50,477 nt of DNA, taken from NCBI GenBank assembly GCA_021373255.1, contig JAJFTD010000071.1, positions 1-50,477 of the forward strand, given 5' to 3'. The DNA is from a bacterium. GTDB lineage: Bacteria > Armatimonadota > UBA5829. The stretch's first letter is position 1, and every line of letters starts with the position of its first letter. Position numbers and translations under genes: made by a program. Shown one piece after another: positions 16,008-23,214 of this stretch. The notes below the pieces were generated by a model. That model did no database searches, was not told the DNA's origin, and saw only the letters and a program-made list of their open reading frames with translations.

Positions 16008-16447
16008 TGCGACGTAACAGTGGACTGGGAAAGATGGTGCTGATAATTATTCTAGCGGTGGTTGTGCTGCTGGGTGGGATTGGTTTTATGGCGTTTAAGG
16101 GAAAGGCCGGGAAAAAGCACGAGAAAGTAAAACTTCCCACAACAGAGATGACTCTCGGCGAGTTTGTCGTAAACTTGGCTGATACAAATCAGGTAAGATA
16201 TCTCAAGACCATCATAGTAATTGATGTTGAGGGCGCTGTAAAGAGTGAGGGCGGCGAAAAAGAAGCAAGCGCGGACCCGAAGTTGCGTGATGCCGTAATC
16301 GAAGTCTTGAGCAGCAAGTGCTTTTCTGATCTCAATCAGCCCGGTGGTAAAGAGAAACTAAAGAAAGATATAATAACCGCAGTCAACAAACGTTTGGAAG
16401 AAGCGAAAGCTGTTGATGTGTATTTCAGCGAATTTGCCATGCAATAA
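16007..16447 (+). CDS. fliL: Flagellar basal body-associated protein FliL
   Basis: A 146-residue, single-pass inner-membrane protein that rings the stator units and supports their activity. The membrane helix is at about 10-30 (MVLIIILAVVVLLGGIGFMA). The periplasmic domain has LGEFVVNLADTNQVRYLKTI, and ends with KDIITAVNKRLEEAKAVDVY then FSEFAMQ, the normal FliL C-terminus. Start and the motB stop share one base (TAATG). In most clusters fliM follows fliL, but here a 174-base gap with a promoter comes next. Confidence 0.92.
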   Translation: MRRNSGLGKMVLIIILAVVVLLGGIGFMAFKGKAGKKHEKVKLPTTEMTLGEFVVNLADTNQVRYLKTIIVIDVEGAVKSEGGEKEASADPKLRDAVIEVLSSKCFSDLNQPGGKEKLKKDIITAVNKRLEEAKAVDVYFSEFAMQ

Positions 16448-16465
16448 AGCCTGATTCGTTATACC

Positions 16466-16481
16466 TGGTACGGGAATTGCT
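16466..16481 (+). promoter_or_regulatory. Second sigma-54 promoter, upstream of fliN
   Basis: TGGTACGggaaTTGCT differs from the sigma-54 consensus TGGCACG-N4-TTGCW at one base (C to T) and has exact spacing. It would start transcripts near 16492 and drive fliN onward. It sits within the terminator-like structure described next. Confidence 0.65.
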
Positions 16482-16488
16482 ATTATGG

Positions 16489-16555
16489 ACTCCGCGCGGC
16501 GGCGCGCGGCAGCGTTTGATAACGCTCCGCAGCCGAAGCGTGGAGTTTTTGTTTA
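16489..16555 (+). terminator. Branched intrinsic terminator or attenuator before fliN
   Basis: The outer stem ACTCCGCGC (16489-16497) pairs with GCGTGGAGT (16538-16546) using one G-U pair, and is followed by TTTTTGTTT. It encloses a second hairpin AGCGTT/AACGCT (16511-16526) and a GC-rich repeat. The predicted sigma-54 start falls at the base of the 5' arm. Read-through transcripts from fliL would carry the full terminator, while transcripts begun at the internal promoter would lack part of the 5' arm and could escape. Confidence 0.6.
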
Positions 16556-16621
16556 TCTACCCGGTGTCAGGGCAGAACCGACTCAGTAAACTTATAGACT
16601 TCCTGTTGTGGAGGAGTAAAT

Positions 16622-17131
16622 ATGGCAGATGAAGTACTTTCGCAGGCTGAAATAGAGGCCTTGCTTAACCAGCAGGCCGGTGGAGAGGTGGCGGCTGATG
16701 CAAGCGCAAGCGCGGCAGCCGCTGCAGAGCCGCCCCAGGAAACACAGCAGAGCGTACAGACGCCGCAGATCACCTCTGTGCCAAGCCCGGCGCCGAAAGT
16801 TCCCGATGTCGGAGTTCGCCCGGCGGAGTTTGCGCCTGTTGCCTCTGCGGGGGACATCGGCATGCGCCACGGTGTGGACCTTATTTTGGACGTTCAACTC
16901 CAGGTCGCAGTGGAGTTGGGACGAGCCAGCCTGCAGGTTCGCGAGGTGCTCGGGCTCGGACCTGGAAAGGTCGTTGAGCTGGACAAGCACGCAGGTGAGC
17001 CGGTAGAGGTAGTGATTAACAATAAAGTGGTTGCACGAGGTGAGGTAGTTGTCATTGACGAGAACTTTGGCGTGCGTATCACTGAGATTGTTAATGGAAA
17101 TGAGAGAGAGGCCCATGCTAAGGCGGCTTAA
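16622..17131 (+). CDS. fliN: Flagellar motor switch protein FliN with FliM-like N-terminal peptide
   Basis: A 169-residue C-ring protein. The C-terminal ~80 residues are a SpoA/FliN domain: DLILDVQLQVAVELGRASLQ, then VLGLGPGKVVELDKHAGEPV and VVARGEVVVIDENFGVRITE. The N-terminus starts with LSQAEIEALLNQ (residues 6-17), the FliM/FliY-type peptide that binds CheY-P, joined by a ~60-residue Ala/Pro-rich linker. The CheC-like middle domain of FliM or FliY is missing. GGAGG lies seven bases before the ATG. No separate fliM is found in the window, so this protein may carry the CheY-binding role. Confidence 0.92.
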   Translation: MADEVLSQAEIEALLNQQAGGEVAADASASAAAAAEPPQETQQSVQTPQITSVPSPAPKVPDVGVRPAEFAPVASAGDIGMRHGVDLILDVQLQVAVELGRASLQVREVLGLGPGKVVELDKHAGEPVEVVINNKVVARGEVVVIDENFGVRITEIVNGNEREAHAKAA

Positions 17132-17807
17132 CACAGTTGCCATAGCCATGCTCATCGGGGTGATTGTCTTTGCCGGTATCGCGAGTGCGGCCGGTGAGAC
17201 CAAGCACGTCGATAAAGCTGCTTCGGCTTCGACTGGTGCAAAAGTCACCAGTCAACCGGACTATTTGTCCCAATTGGAAGCAGCAGAAAAGGGCCCCACC
17301 CCGGAGACGAAGGAGCCCTCGGTTACGGTGACTGCGCTGAGCTTCATTTTTAAACTTGCGTTGGTCCTGGCGCTGGCCTATGGCACTGTGCTGGGGCTGA
17401 AGAAGTTCACGAGTATGAAGAGTGTCGCTGGACCGGCGGGTGCAAGGATAAGGGTTATCGAGAACTCATCGCTGGGTGCGAACAGGTCGCTGCACATAGT
17501 CGCGGTGGGTTCAAAGAGGTTGCTTGTGGCATCGACTCAGAACCAGATTAACCTGGTCGCGGAACTCGATTCCGAGGATGCGCAGGAGACCACGGTTCAA
17601 ACCAGTACACAGACAGATCAACCGTCGGGTGGATCGAGTGGTGGTTTCAAGGATCAGCTTTCAATGTTCCTTGGCAACAAGCCGGACTCTACTCAGAGCG
17701 CGAAGACTGTTGCAGAAATGCTCAGGGAGTCAAACTCATTTCTTCAGGACAAAGTCAGGGAAGTAGGACACTTCCGAAGGATATTCAGAGATGCCGGCAA
17801 TGGATAA
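17115..17807 (+). CDS. fliO: Flagellar biosynthesis protein FliO/FliZ
   Basis: A 230-residue membrane protein that helps assemble the FliP ring of the export gate. ATG at 17115 is chosen since a signal peptide then begins directly (LRRLNTVAIAMLIGVIVFAG) and GAGAGAGAGG precedes it; it overlaps fliN by 17 bases. A second membrane segment at about residues 80-98 (SFIFKLALVLALAYGTVLGL) is followed by the FliO cytoplasmic domain with IRVIENSSLGANRSLHIVAV and GSKRLLVAST, the conserved core. The C-terminal ~75 residues are Ser/Thr/Gln-rich with a short helix at the end. Confidence 0.88.
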   Translation: MLRRLNTVAIAMLIGVIVFAGIASAAGETKHVDKAASASTGAKVTSQPDYLSQLEAAEKGPTPETKEPSVTVTALSFIFKLALVLALAYGTVLGLKKFTSMKSVAGPAGARIRVIENSSLGANRSLHIVAVGSKRLLVASTQNQINLVAELDSEDAQETTVQTSTQTDQPSGGSSGGFKDQLSMFLGNKPDSTQSAKTVAEMLRESNSFLQDKVREVGHFRRIFRDAGNG

Positions 17808-18564
17808 GTCAAAAATCCTCAAAACAACAGGAATAACGGGGCTGATGCTGCTTATCGCCTGTGCACCGGCATGCGCTCAGAGTGGGATGATGGTCCCGAA
17901 GATCGACATTGGAGTGGGCACAGCACGCAACCCCGAGGAGGTCTCTGCCAGCCTTCAAATTCTGTTTATAATGACGATCCTGTCGCTGGCCCCGGCGCTG
18001 CTGATTATGCTGACATCGTTCACCAGGATCATAATCGTGCTGTCGTTCACGCGGAGCGCGCTGGGTTCGTCCCAGGTTCCGCCGAACACGGTGCTGATCG
18101 GCCTGGCGCTGTTCCTGACGTTTTTCACTATGGCTCCAGTCATCCAGCAGATAAACGGTCATGCGCTGCAGCCGTATATGGAGCACAAGATCACATTCCA
18201 GCAAGCCACCGACAATGCGTCCACGCCGCTGAAAGATTTTATGCTCAGACAGACCAGGGCAAAGGACATCGCATTGTTCGTGAACTTGTCCAAGGGCCCG
18301 CGCCCTAAGACCAAGGACGACCTGCAGATGCACGTCCTGATCCCGGCATTTCTGATCAGCGAACTCAAAACAGCATTCACAATCGGGTTCGTGGTATTTA
18401 TTCCGTTCCTGGTCATAGATATGGTTGTTTCGGTTACGCTGATGTCGATGGGTATGATGATGCTCCCGCCGGTGATGATCTCGCTGCCATTCAAGATATT
18501 GCTTTTCGTGCTCGTAGACGGCTGGCACCTGATAGTGCGGTCGCTTGCAATGAGCTTTCATTAA
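17791..18564 (+). CDS. fliP: Flagellar export gate protein FliP
   Basis: A 257-residue core component of the export gate (FliPQR). A cleavable signal peptide covers residues ~1-29 (LMLLIACAPACAQ). Conserved motifs are present: SLAPALLIMLTSFTRIIIVL, TRSALGSSQVPPNTVLIGLA, and LIPAFLISELKTAFTIGFVV, followed by MLPPVMISLPFKILLFVLVD and GWHLIVRSL. Four membrane segments are expected after the signal. Start at 17791 overlaps fliO by 17 bases; a second ATG is at 17800. Confidence 0.96.
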   Translation: MPAMDKSKILKTTGITGLMLLIACAPACAQSGMMVPKIDIGVGTARNPEEVSASLQILFIMTILSLAPALLIMLTSFTRIIIVLSFTRSALGSSQVPPNTVLIGLALFLTFFTMAPVIQQINGHALQPYMEHKITFQQATDNASTPLKDFMLRQTRAKDIALFVNLSKGPRPKTKDDLQMHVLIPAFLISELKTAFTIGFVVFIPFLVIDMVVSVTLMSMGMMMLPPVMISLPFKILLFVLVDGWHLIVRSLAMSFH

Positions 18565-18565
18565 T

Positions 18566-18608
18566 CCGCATTAATGCCCGCAGCATTCGACTGAGGTGAA
18601 TAATGCGG
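18566..18608 (+). promoter_or_regulatory. 8-bp stem between fliP and fliQ
   Basis: CCGCATTA (18566-18573) and TAATGCGG (18601-18608) form a perfect stem with a 27-base loop, ending three bases before the fliQ ribosome site GAGGAG. No T-run follows. It may tune the ratio of FliP to FliQ. Confidence 0.45.
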
Positions 18609-18622
18609 GTGAGGAGATATAA

Positions 18623-18892
18623 ATGACAGACGCAGGAGTTTTAGATTTAGCTCAGCGCGCTATGATGTTAACGCTGATGATATGCGCCCCCGCGCTGGGG
18701 TTGGGTATGCTGGTCGGCCTGGTTGTGAGTGTTTTTCAAGCCGCCACCCAAATTCAAGAGTCAACACTTACGTTCGTCCCAAAGATTCTAGCCGTGGCAG
18801 TGGCTACTGTTGTTTTCGGCCCATGGATGCTAAGAAGCATGGTCACTTTCACAACTAAACTCCTTGTATCCATCCCAAACTTAGCACATTAA
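18623..18892 (+). CDS. fliQ: Flagellar export gate protein FliQ
   Basis: An 89-residue protein with two membrane helices (about 15-38 and 52-75), the second gate component. Family motifs include GLVVSVFQAATQIQESTLTF and VPKILAVAVATVVFGPWML. The ribosome site GAGGAGATATAA is strong. The stop codon lies in the first copy of a 14-base direct repeat that separates it from fliR. Confidence 0.95.
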   Translation: MTDAGVLDLAQRAMMLTLMICAPALGLGMLVGLVVSVFQAATQIQESTLTFVPKILAVAVATVVFGPWMLRSMVTFTTKLLVSIPNLAH

Positions 18893-18922
18893 CGCACAAC
18901 GCGAAACGCATTAACGCACAAC
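18887..18922. repeat. 14-bp direct repeat between fliQ and fliR
   Basis: CATTAACGCACAAC occurs at 18887-18900 and again at 18909-18922, separated by GCGAAACG, giving a 22-base period. The first copy includes the fliQ stop codon. It looks like a small tandem duplication and leaves fliR without a clear ribosome site. Confidence 0.7.
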
Positions 18923-18926
18923 ACCC

Positions 18927-19703
18927 ATGGACATCCTAGGTTTCGGCATAACCCAAATACTGACTTTCCTTCTCGTGCTTTCACGAGTAGCTGGGATATT
19001 CACGTCCGCCCCGATCTTTGGCAATATGAATGTAGCCAAGCCGGTACGGCTGGCGATAGCTGTTGCGCTGACGCTTGTGTTTTTGCCAATGGCGAAGTAT
19101 AACGCCCCAACGTTCGACTTCCTCCCGTTCGCACTCGCGCTCGTAAAAGAAGCGTTCATAGGAATATTAATGGGTTTCCTGGCCTCGATGATGTTCTCAG
19201 CTATTCAAATGGCGGGGGCGTTCATAGACCTGTCGATGGGTTTTGGTATGGGCCAGATGGTGGACCCGATGACCAAAGAGCACGACGCCGTCATTGGTCA
19301 GCTTCAAAACCTGACTGCCACGATGGTGTTCCTCGCAGTAAACGGTCATCACCTGATGATACGTGGGCTTGCTGAGAGTTTTGCGATACTTCCGCTGGGT
19401 CAGATGTCATTCGGGCAGGATTCTGCAAATAATATCTTGCAGATGTTCGCGGGAATTATGCTCGCTGCTCTGCGTATTGCCGCCCCGGTGGTAGGGGCAA
19501 TCTTCCTCACTGATGTCGCCCTTGGTATTCTTAACCGAACGGTCCCACAGCTAAATGTATTTGTGGTCGGCTTTCCTGTGAAGTTGGCGGTAGGTTTGTT
19601 TGCCACTGTTGCCGTGCTGCCGTTGTCTGTGGTAGTTATGACCAATCTCTTTGGCGGCCTCCACAACGACCTTCTTGTGCTGCTGAAGCACATAAGGATA
19701 TAG
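18927..19703 (+). CDS. fliR: Flagellar export gate protein FliR
   Basis: A 258-residue gate protein with about six membrane segments. Conserved FliR features include FLLVLSRVAGIFTSAPIFGN near the N-terminus, LVKEAFIGILMGFLASMMFS, and GAFIDLSMGFGMGQMVDPMT. The C-terminal region GFPVKLAVGLFATVAVLPL fits the family. No good Shine-Dalgarno site precedes the ATG, which follows the direct repeat, so translation may rely on coupling with fliQ. It ends ten bases before flhB. Confidence 0.94.
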   Translation: MDILGFGITQILTFLLVLSRVAGIFTSAPIFGNMNVAKPVRLAIAVALTLVFLPMAKYNAPTFDFLPFALALVKEAFIGILMGFLASMMFSAIQMAGAFIDLSMGFGMGQMVDPMTKEHDAVIGQLQNLTATMVFLAVNGHHLMIRGLAESFAILPLGQMSFGQDSANNILQMFAGIMLAALRIAAPVVGAIFLTDVALGILNRTVPQLNVFVVGFPVKLAVGLFATVAVLPLSVVVMTNLFGGLHNDLLVLLKHIRI

Positions 19704-19713
19704 GGCAGATCCT

Positions 19714-20775
19714 ATGGCACTGGAGGACCGAACCGAAGCCCCGACGCAACGTAGGCGGCAGGATGCCCGGGAAGAGGGGCGTGTATGCCGAAGCGTTGAA
19801 CTCAACTCCGCAACAATACTGCTCTGCGGGCTGCTTGTGATAAAGTACACAGGACCGATGCTCACGCAGCGGCTCAAGGCCGTTGCAATTGAGTCTCTCG
19901 CACACTTCCCCAGCCACGATTTCAGCATTGCAGAGGCGAATTCTTACCTGGTACGGTTATTGCTACAAGTGGGCCCGGCGATAATGCCACTGTTGCTCGG
20001 AGTGGCGTTAGTTGGGTTTGTATCTAACGTCATTCAGGTAGGATTTGTCTTTTCCACAAAGTCCCTCGCATTCAAAGGCAACAGGCTAAACCCGCTTTCG
20101 GGTATCGCCAGAATGTTCTCAATGCAAGCCGCAGTGGAACTGCTGAAGTCGATAGCAAAGATATCAGTGATCGGCTTCCTTGTATACACGTTTATTCGGA
20201 GTAAATATTCCGAGATAGCCGGTCTTGTTGGTGGAAGCTACTTCACAAGTTGCAGGGTAATTGGTGACCTGACCTGGTCGGTTCTCCTCAGAGCTGCAAC
20301 GGCACTTTTCATAATTGCGGCGCTGGACTATATGTTCCAGCGTTACCAGTTAGAAAAGAGCCTGAAGATGACCAAGCAGGAAGTTAAAGACGATATGAAA
20401 AAGAGCGAGGGCGACCCGATGGTCAAGGGTCGCATCCGCCAGCGCCAGCGTGAGATGAGCCAGCGCAGGATGATGCAGGAAGTGCCCAAGGCCGATGTGG
20501 TGGTTGTAAACCCAACCCATTACGCCGTCGCTCTGAAATATGACCCTGAGCGAAGCCCGGCTCCGATTGTTGTAGCCAAGGGCTGCGACTTCATCGCAAA
20601 GCGTATCAGGGAAATTGCTGAAGAAAACAACGTTCCTATTGTGGAGAACATCCAACTCGCCCGCGCACTGCACGCGTCAGTCGAGATAGGTGATGAAATA
20701 CCCGCCGATCTCTATCACGCGGTGGCAGAGATTCTGGCATATGTCTATAAGCTGAGCAAGAAGCTGGCTGCTTAG
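19714..20775 (+). CDS. flhB: Flagellar export switch protein FlhB
   Basis: A 353-residue export component that changes substrate class from rod/hook to filament. Residues 1-20 have the charged N-terminus (DRTEAPTQRRRQDAREEG), four membrane helices follow, then the conserved cytoplasmic stretch QEVKDDMKKSEGDPMVKGRI and RQRQREMSQRRMM. The autocleavage site NPTH is at residues 266-269 (VVVNPTHYAVALKYD), intact. FIAKRIREIAEENNVPIVEN follows in the C-terminal domain. The gene follows fliR by ten bases with ATCCT-rich spacing and no strong ribosome site. Confidence 0.96.
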   Translation: MALEDRTEAPTQRRRQDAREEGRVCRSVELNSATILLCGLLVIKYTGPMLTQRLKAVAIESLAHFPSHDFSIAEANSYLVRLLLQVGPAIMPLLLGVALVGFVSNVIQVGFVFSTKSLAFKGNRLNPLSGIARMFSMQAAVELLKSIAKISVIGFLVYTFIRSKYSEIAGLVGGSYFTSCRVIGDLTWSVLLRAATALFIIAALDYMFQRYQLEKSLKMTKQEVKDDMKKSEGDPMVKGRIRQRQREMSQRRMMQEVPKADVVVVNPTHYAVALKYDPERSPAPIVVAKGCDFIAKRIREIAEENNVPIVENIQLARALHASVEIGDEIPADLYHAVAEILAYVYKLSKKLAA

Positions 20776-21117
20776 TTTCGATGTAGCAGAAGCGTCACAA
20801 GGTTAAAAGTCATAAGGTCAAAAGGTTGGGAAGGGAAAGGTTCGGGCAGATCTTTGATCTGCGCCGAAAGGGACAAGATGGGATCTCCTGATCCCACCAC
20901 CTATTGGTGCCATATATTTATTGCATACCATCTGCAAATTTCTATTGGTGTGGCCTTAGCTAATAAGCGTTACGTGGTGGCATCGGAGATGCCAATTGGT
21001 CAATGCGGGCCACATCAGAGATGTGCCCGAACATTGTTAGTCCCTTTTCGTGCTTTCGCTCCTTCGCGATTAAGGAGCCTTTCCGAATTGCACATACTAG
21101 CCGGAGATTGCTGAATA
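20776..21117. repeat. Intergenic hairpin array between flhB and flhA
   Basis: This 342-base gap holds no convincing gene. It starts with two 15-base near-copies (GTCACAAGGTTAAAA at 20794, GTCATAAGGTCAAAA at 20809). Four hairpins follow: 20846-20862 (GCAGATC/GATCTGC), 20879-20896 (TGGGATC/GATCCCA), 20978-20994 (TGGCATC/GATGCCA) and 21007-21028 (GGGcCACATC/GATGTGCCC). All have ATC on the 5' and GAT on the 3' side of a 3-4 base loop. The right end (21043-21080) is the inverted head of the dispersed repeat family (TTAATCGCGAAGGAGCGAAA on the minus strand). A short 86-codon open frame over it has no protein-like character. Confidence 0.8.
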
Positions 21118-23214
21118 ATGTCAGTTATAACTGCACAAAAGGATAAATCCTCCCCACTCGGGGCGATTGCGCGCTACAGCGATATTGTGATCGCGGGCGC
21201 GGCGGTTGTGATCGTCGGTATGATGATCCTGCCACTTCCGCACTGGGTATTGGATATCCTACTGTGCGGCAACATTGCTCTGGCGCTTTGTATCCTGCTG
21301 GTGTCGATGTATACATCGGCTCCGCTGGAGTTCAGCTCATTTCCGTCACTGCTCCTTATGACCACGCTGTTCCGGCTCTCGCTCAACATTTCCGCCACCA
21401 GGCTTATCCTTTTGCATGGCGATGCGGGCTCGGTGATCTCCGCATTCGGATCGGTGGTTGTGGGAGGCAACTATGTAGTTGGTATAGTCGTCTTCATAAT
21501 CCTGGTCATTATTCAGTTCGTTGTTATCACCAACGGCGCAGGGCGTGTCGCTGAAGTTGCCGCAAGGTTCACGTTGGATGCTATGCCCGGTAAGCAGATG
21601 GCTATAGACGCTGATCTCAACGCAGGCATAATCGACGAGAAAGAAGCCCAGACACGTAGAAAAAATGTTGCCCGTGAAGCCGATTTTTACGGGGCTATGG
21701 ATGGTGCTACCAAGTTTGTCCGTGGCGATGCTATCGCCGCTATTATTATGATCATCATCAACGTCCTTGGTGGGTTTGCCGTAGGTATTGCGCAGCGAGG
21801 ACTGGACATTATGCAGGCGCTGCAGACCTATACGCTCCTGACTGTTGGTGAAGGATTGGTCACCCAGATCCCCGCGCTGCTGATCTCCACCGCTACCGGT
21901 TTGATGGTCACTAAGAACGGCTCCGAGAAGAGCCTTGGCCTTGAGCTAATGAGCCAGGTCTTCTCACGACCGAAAGCTATCGGTATCACTGCGGCTGTGT
22001 TCGGTGTGTTAGTAATTGTGCCCGGAATGCCGAAAGTCCCGCTCAGCCTAGCTGCTCTACTGGCTGGGTTGATTGCGTATTTCCTGGCTCAAAACGAGAA
22101 GCAGATAGCTGTAAGTGCAGCTAAAGCCAAAGCCGCACCGGCGCAGGCCGCGCCCGCCGCACCGGAGCAAATGACCGATCTGATAGGTGTGGACCCACTG
22201 GCCCTGGAAGTCGGCTATGGCCTGATTCCAATGGCAGATCCAAAGCAGGGCGGCGAGCTACTGGACAGGATCACAATGGTTCGCAGACAATCCGTTATCG
22301 ACATGGGCATGCTCGTCCCTGCAATCAGGGTTCGCGACAATGTCCAGCTTAGTCCCAACGAATACGTGCTCAAGCTGAGGGGTATAGATGTCGCACGTGG
22401 GGAAGTATTCCCCGGCCAATTCCTGGCCATGAATCCCGGTGGAGCTTCGGAGAAGCTCACCGGCACAGAAACCGTGGAGCCTGCTTTTGGTCTCCCGGCC
22501 ACGTGGATCAGTGAATCTCAGAAGATGTTTGCCGAGATTGCCGGGTATACGGTTGTGGACCCGACCACGGTCCTGATCACGCACCTGAGCGAACTCGTCC
22601 GCAGGCACGCTGCCGAGCTGCTCACACGCCAGGAGACGCAGCAGTTGGTCGATGCCGCCAAGGAAGAGGCGCCGACTGTGGTAAACGAGCTCATACCGGA
22701 AGTTATGGGCATCGGCGATATACAAAAAGTCCTGCAGAACCTGCTCTCGGAGCGGGTGTCGGTCAGGGACATAGTTGTAGTGCTGGAATCGTTGGCAGAC
22801 TTCGCCGGAGCCACCAAAGATACTGACGTTCTCACGGAGTATGTAAGGCAGCGTCTCGCGCTCGCTATCTGCCGCCAGCACCAGGGGCCGGACGGCAAAC
22901 TAACGGTATTTTCGTTCCATCCAACGGTGGAGCAGATCATTACAGATAACATTCGCCAGACCGAATTGGGAGGAAGATTGATTTTAGACCCCGGCCTGGT
23001 ACAGGAATTGCTAAAAGCCATTCGCGACGAGATGGAAAAGCTCTCGCAGCGGGGTTTTGCTCCCATCGCGCTGTGCTCGCCCAGGACAAGGCTGCACATC
23101 CGCAGGTTGGTGGAACAAAACTTCCCGAACCTCACAGTGATCTCCTATGCAGAGATTGCTCCCGAGGTAGATATCGAATCCATAGGAATGGTGAAGATCA
23201 ACAATGCGAATTAA
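21118..23214 (+). CDS. flhA: Flagellar export protein FlhA
   Basis: A 698-residue export gate protein. The N-terminal ~310 residues have eight membrane segments and include SLLLMTTLFRLSLNISATRL, and the cytoplasmic FHIPEP-type loop DAMPGKQMAIDADLNAGIID with RRKNVAREADFYGAMDGATK. The C-terminal cytoplasmic domain (from ~340) receives chaperone-substrate complexes; LTHLSELVRRHAAELLTRQE and RLALAICRQHQGPDGKLTVF are typical. The start follows the hairpin array with GGAGA twelve bases upstream. Its end overlaps flhF by 11 bases. Confidence 0.97.
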   Translation: MSVITAQKDKSSPLGAIARYSDIVIAGAAVVIVGMMILPLPHWVLDILLCGNIALALCILLVSMYTSAPLEFSSFPSLLLMTTLFRLSLNISATRLILLHGDAGSVISAFGSVVVGGNYVVGIVVFIILVIIQFVVITNGAGRVAEVAARFTLDAMPGKQMAIDADLNAGIIDEKEAQTRRKNVAREADFYGAMDGATKFVRGDAIAAIIMIIINVLGGFAVGIAQRGLDIMQALQTYTLLTVGEGLVTQIPALLISTATGLMVTKNGSEKSLGLELMSQVFSRPKAIGITAAVFGVLVIVPGMPKVPLSLAALLAGLIAYFLAQNEKQIAVSAAKAKAAPAQAAPAAPEQMTDLIGVDPLALEVGYGLIPMADPKQGGELLDRITMVRRQSVIDMGMLVPAIRVRDNVQLSPNEYVLKLRGIDVARGEVFPGQFLAMNPGGASEKLTGTETVEPAFGLPATWISESQKMFAEIAGYTVVDPTTVLITHLSELVRRHAAELLTRQETQQLVDAAKEEAPTVVNELIPEVMGIGDIQKVLQNLLSERVSVRDIVVVLESLADFAGATKDTDVLTEYVRQRLALAICRQHQGPDGKLTVFSFHPTVEQIITDNIRQTELGGRLILDPGLVQELLKAIRDEMEKLSQRGFAPIALCSPRTRLHIRRLVEQNFPNLTVISYAEIAPEVDIESIGMVKINNAN

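Noticed and set aside
20854-21114. 86-codon plus-strand reading frame upstream of flhA
   Set aside because: It spans four hairpins and the inverted repeat head, with no ribosome site and no protein-like composition.
20776-21117. CRISPR array
   Set aside because: Hairpins are few, not identical, irregularly spaced, and there are no cas genes in the window.
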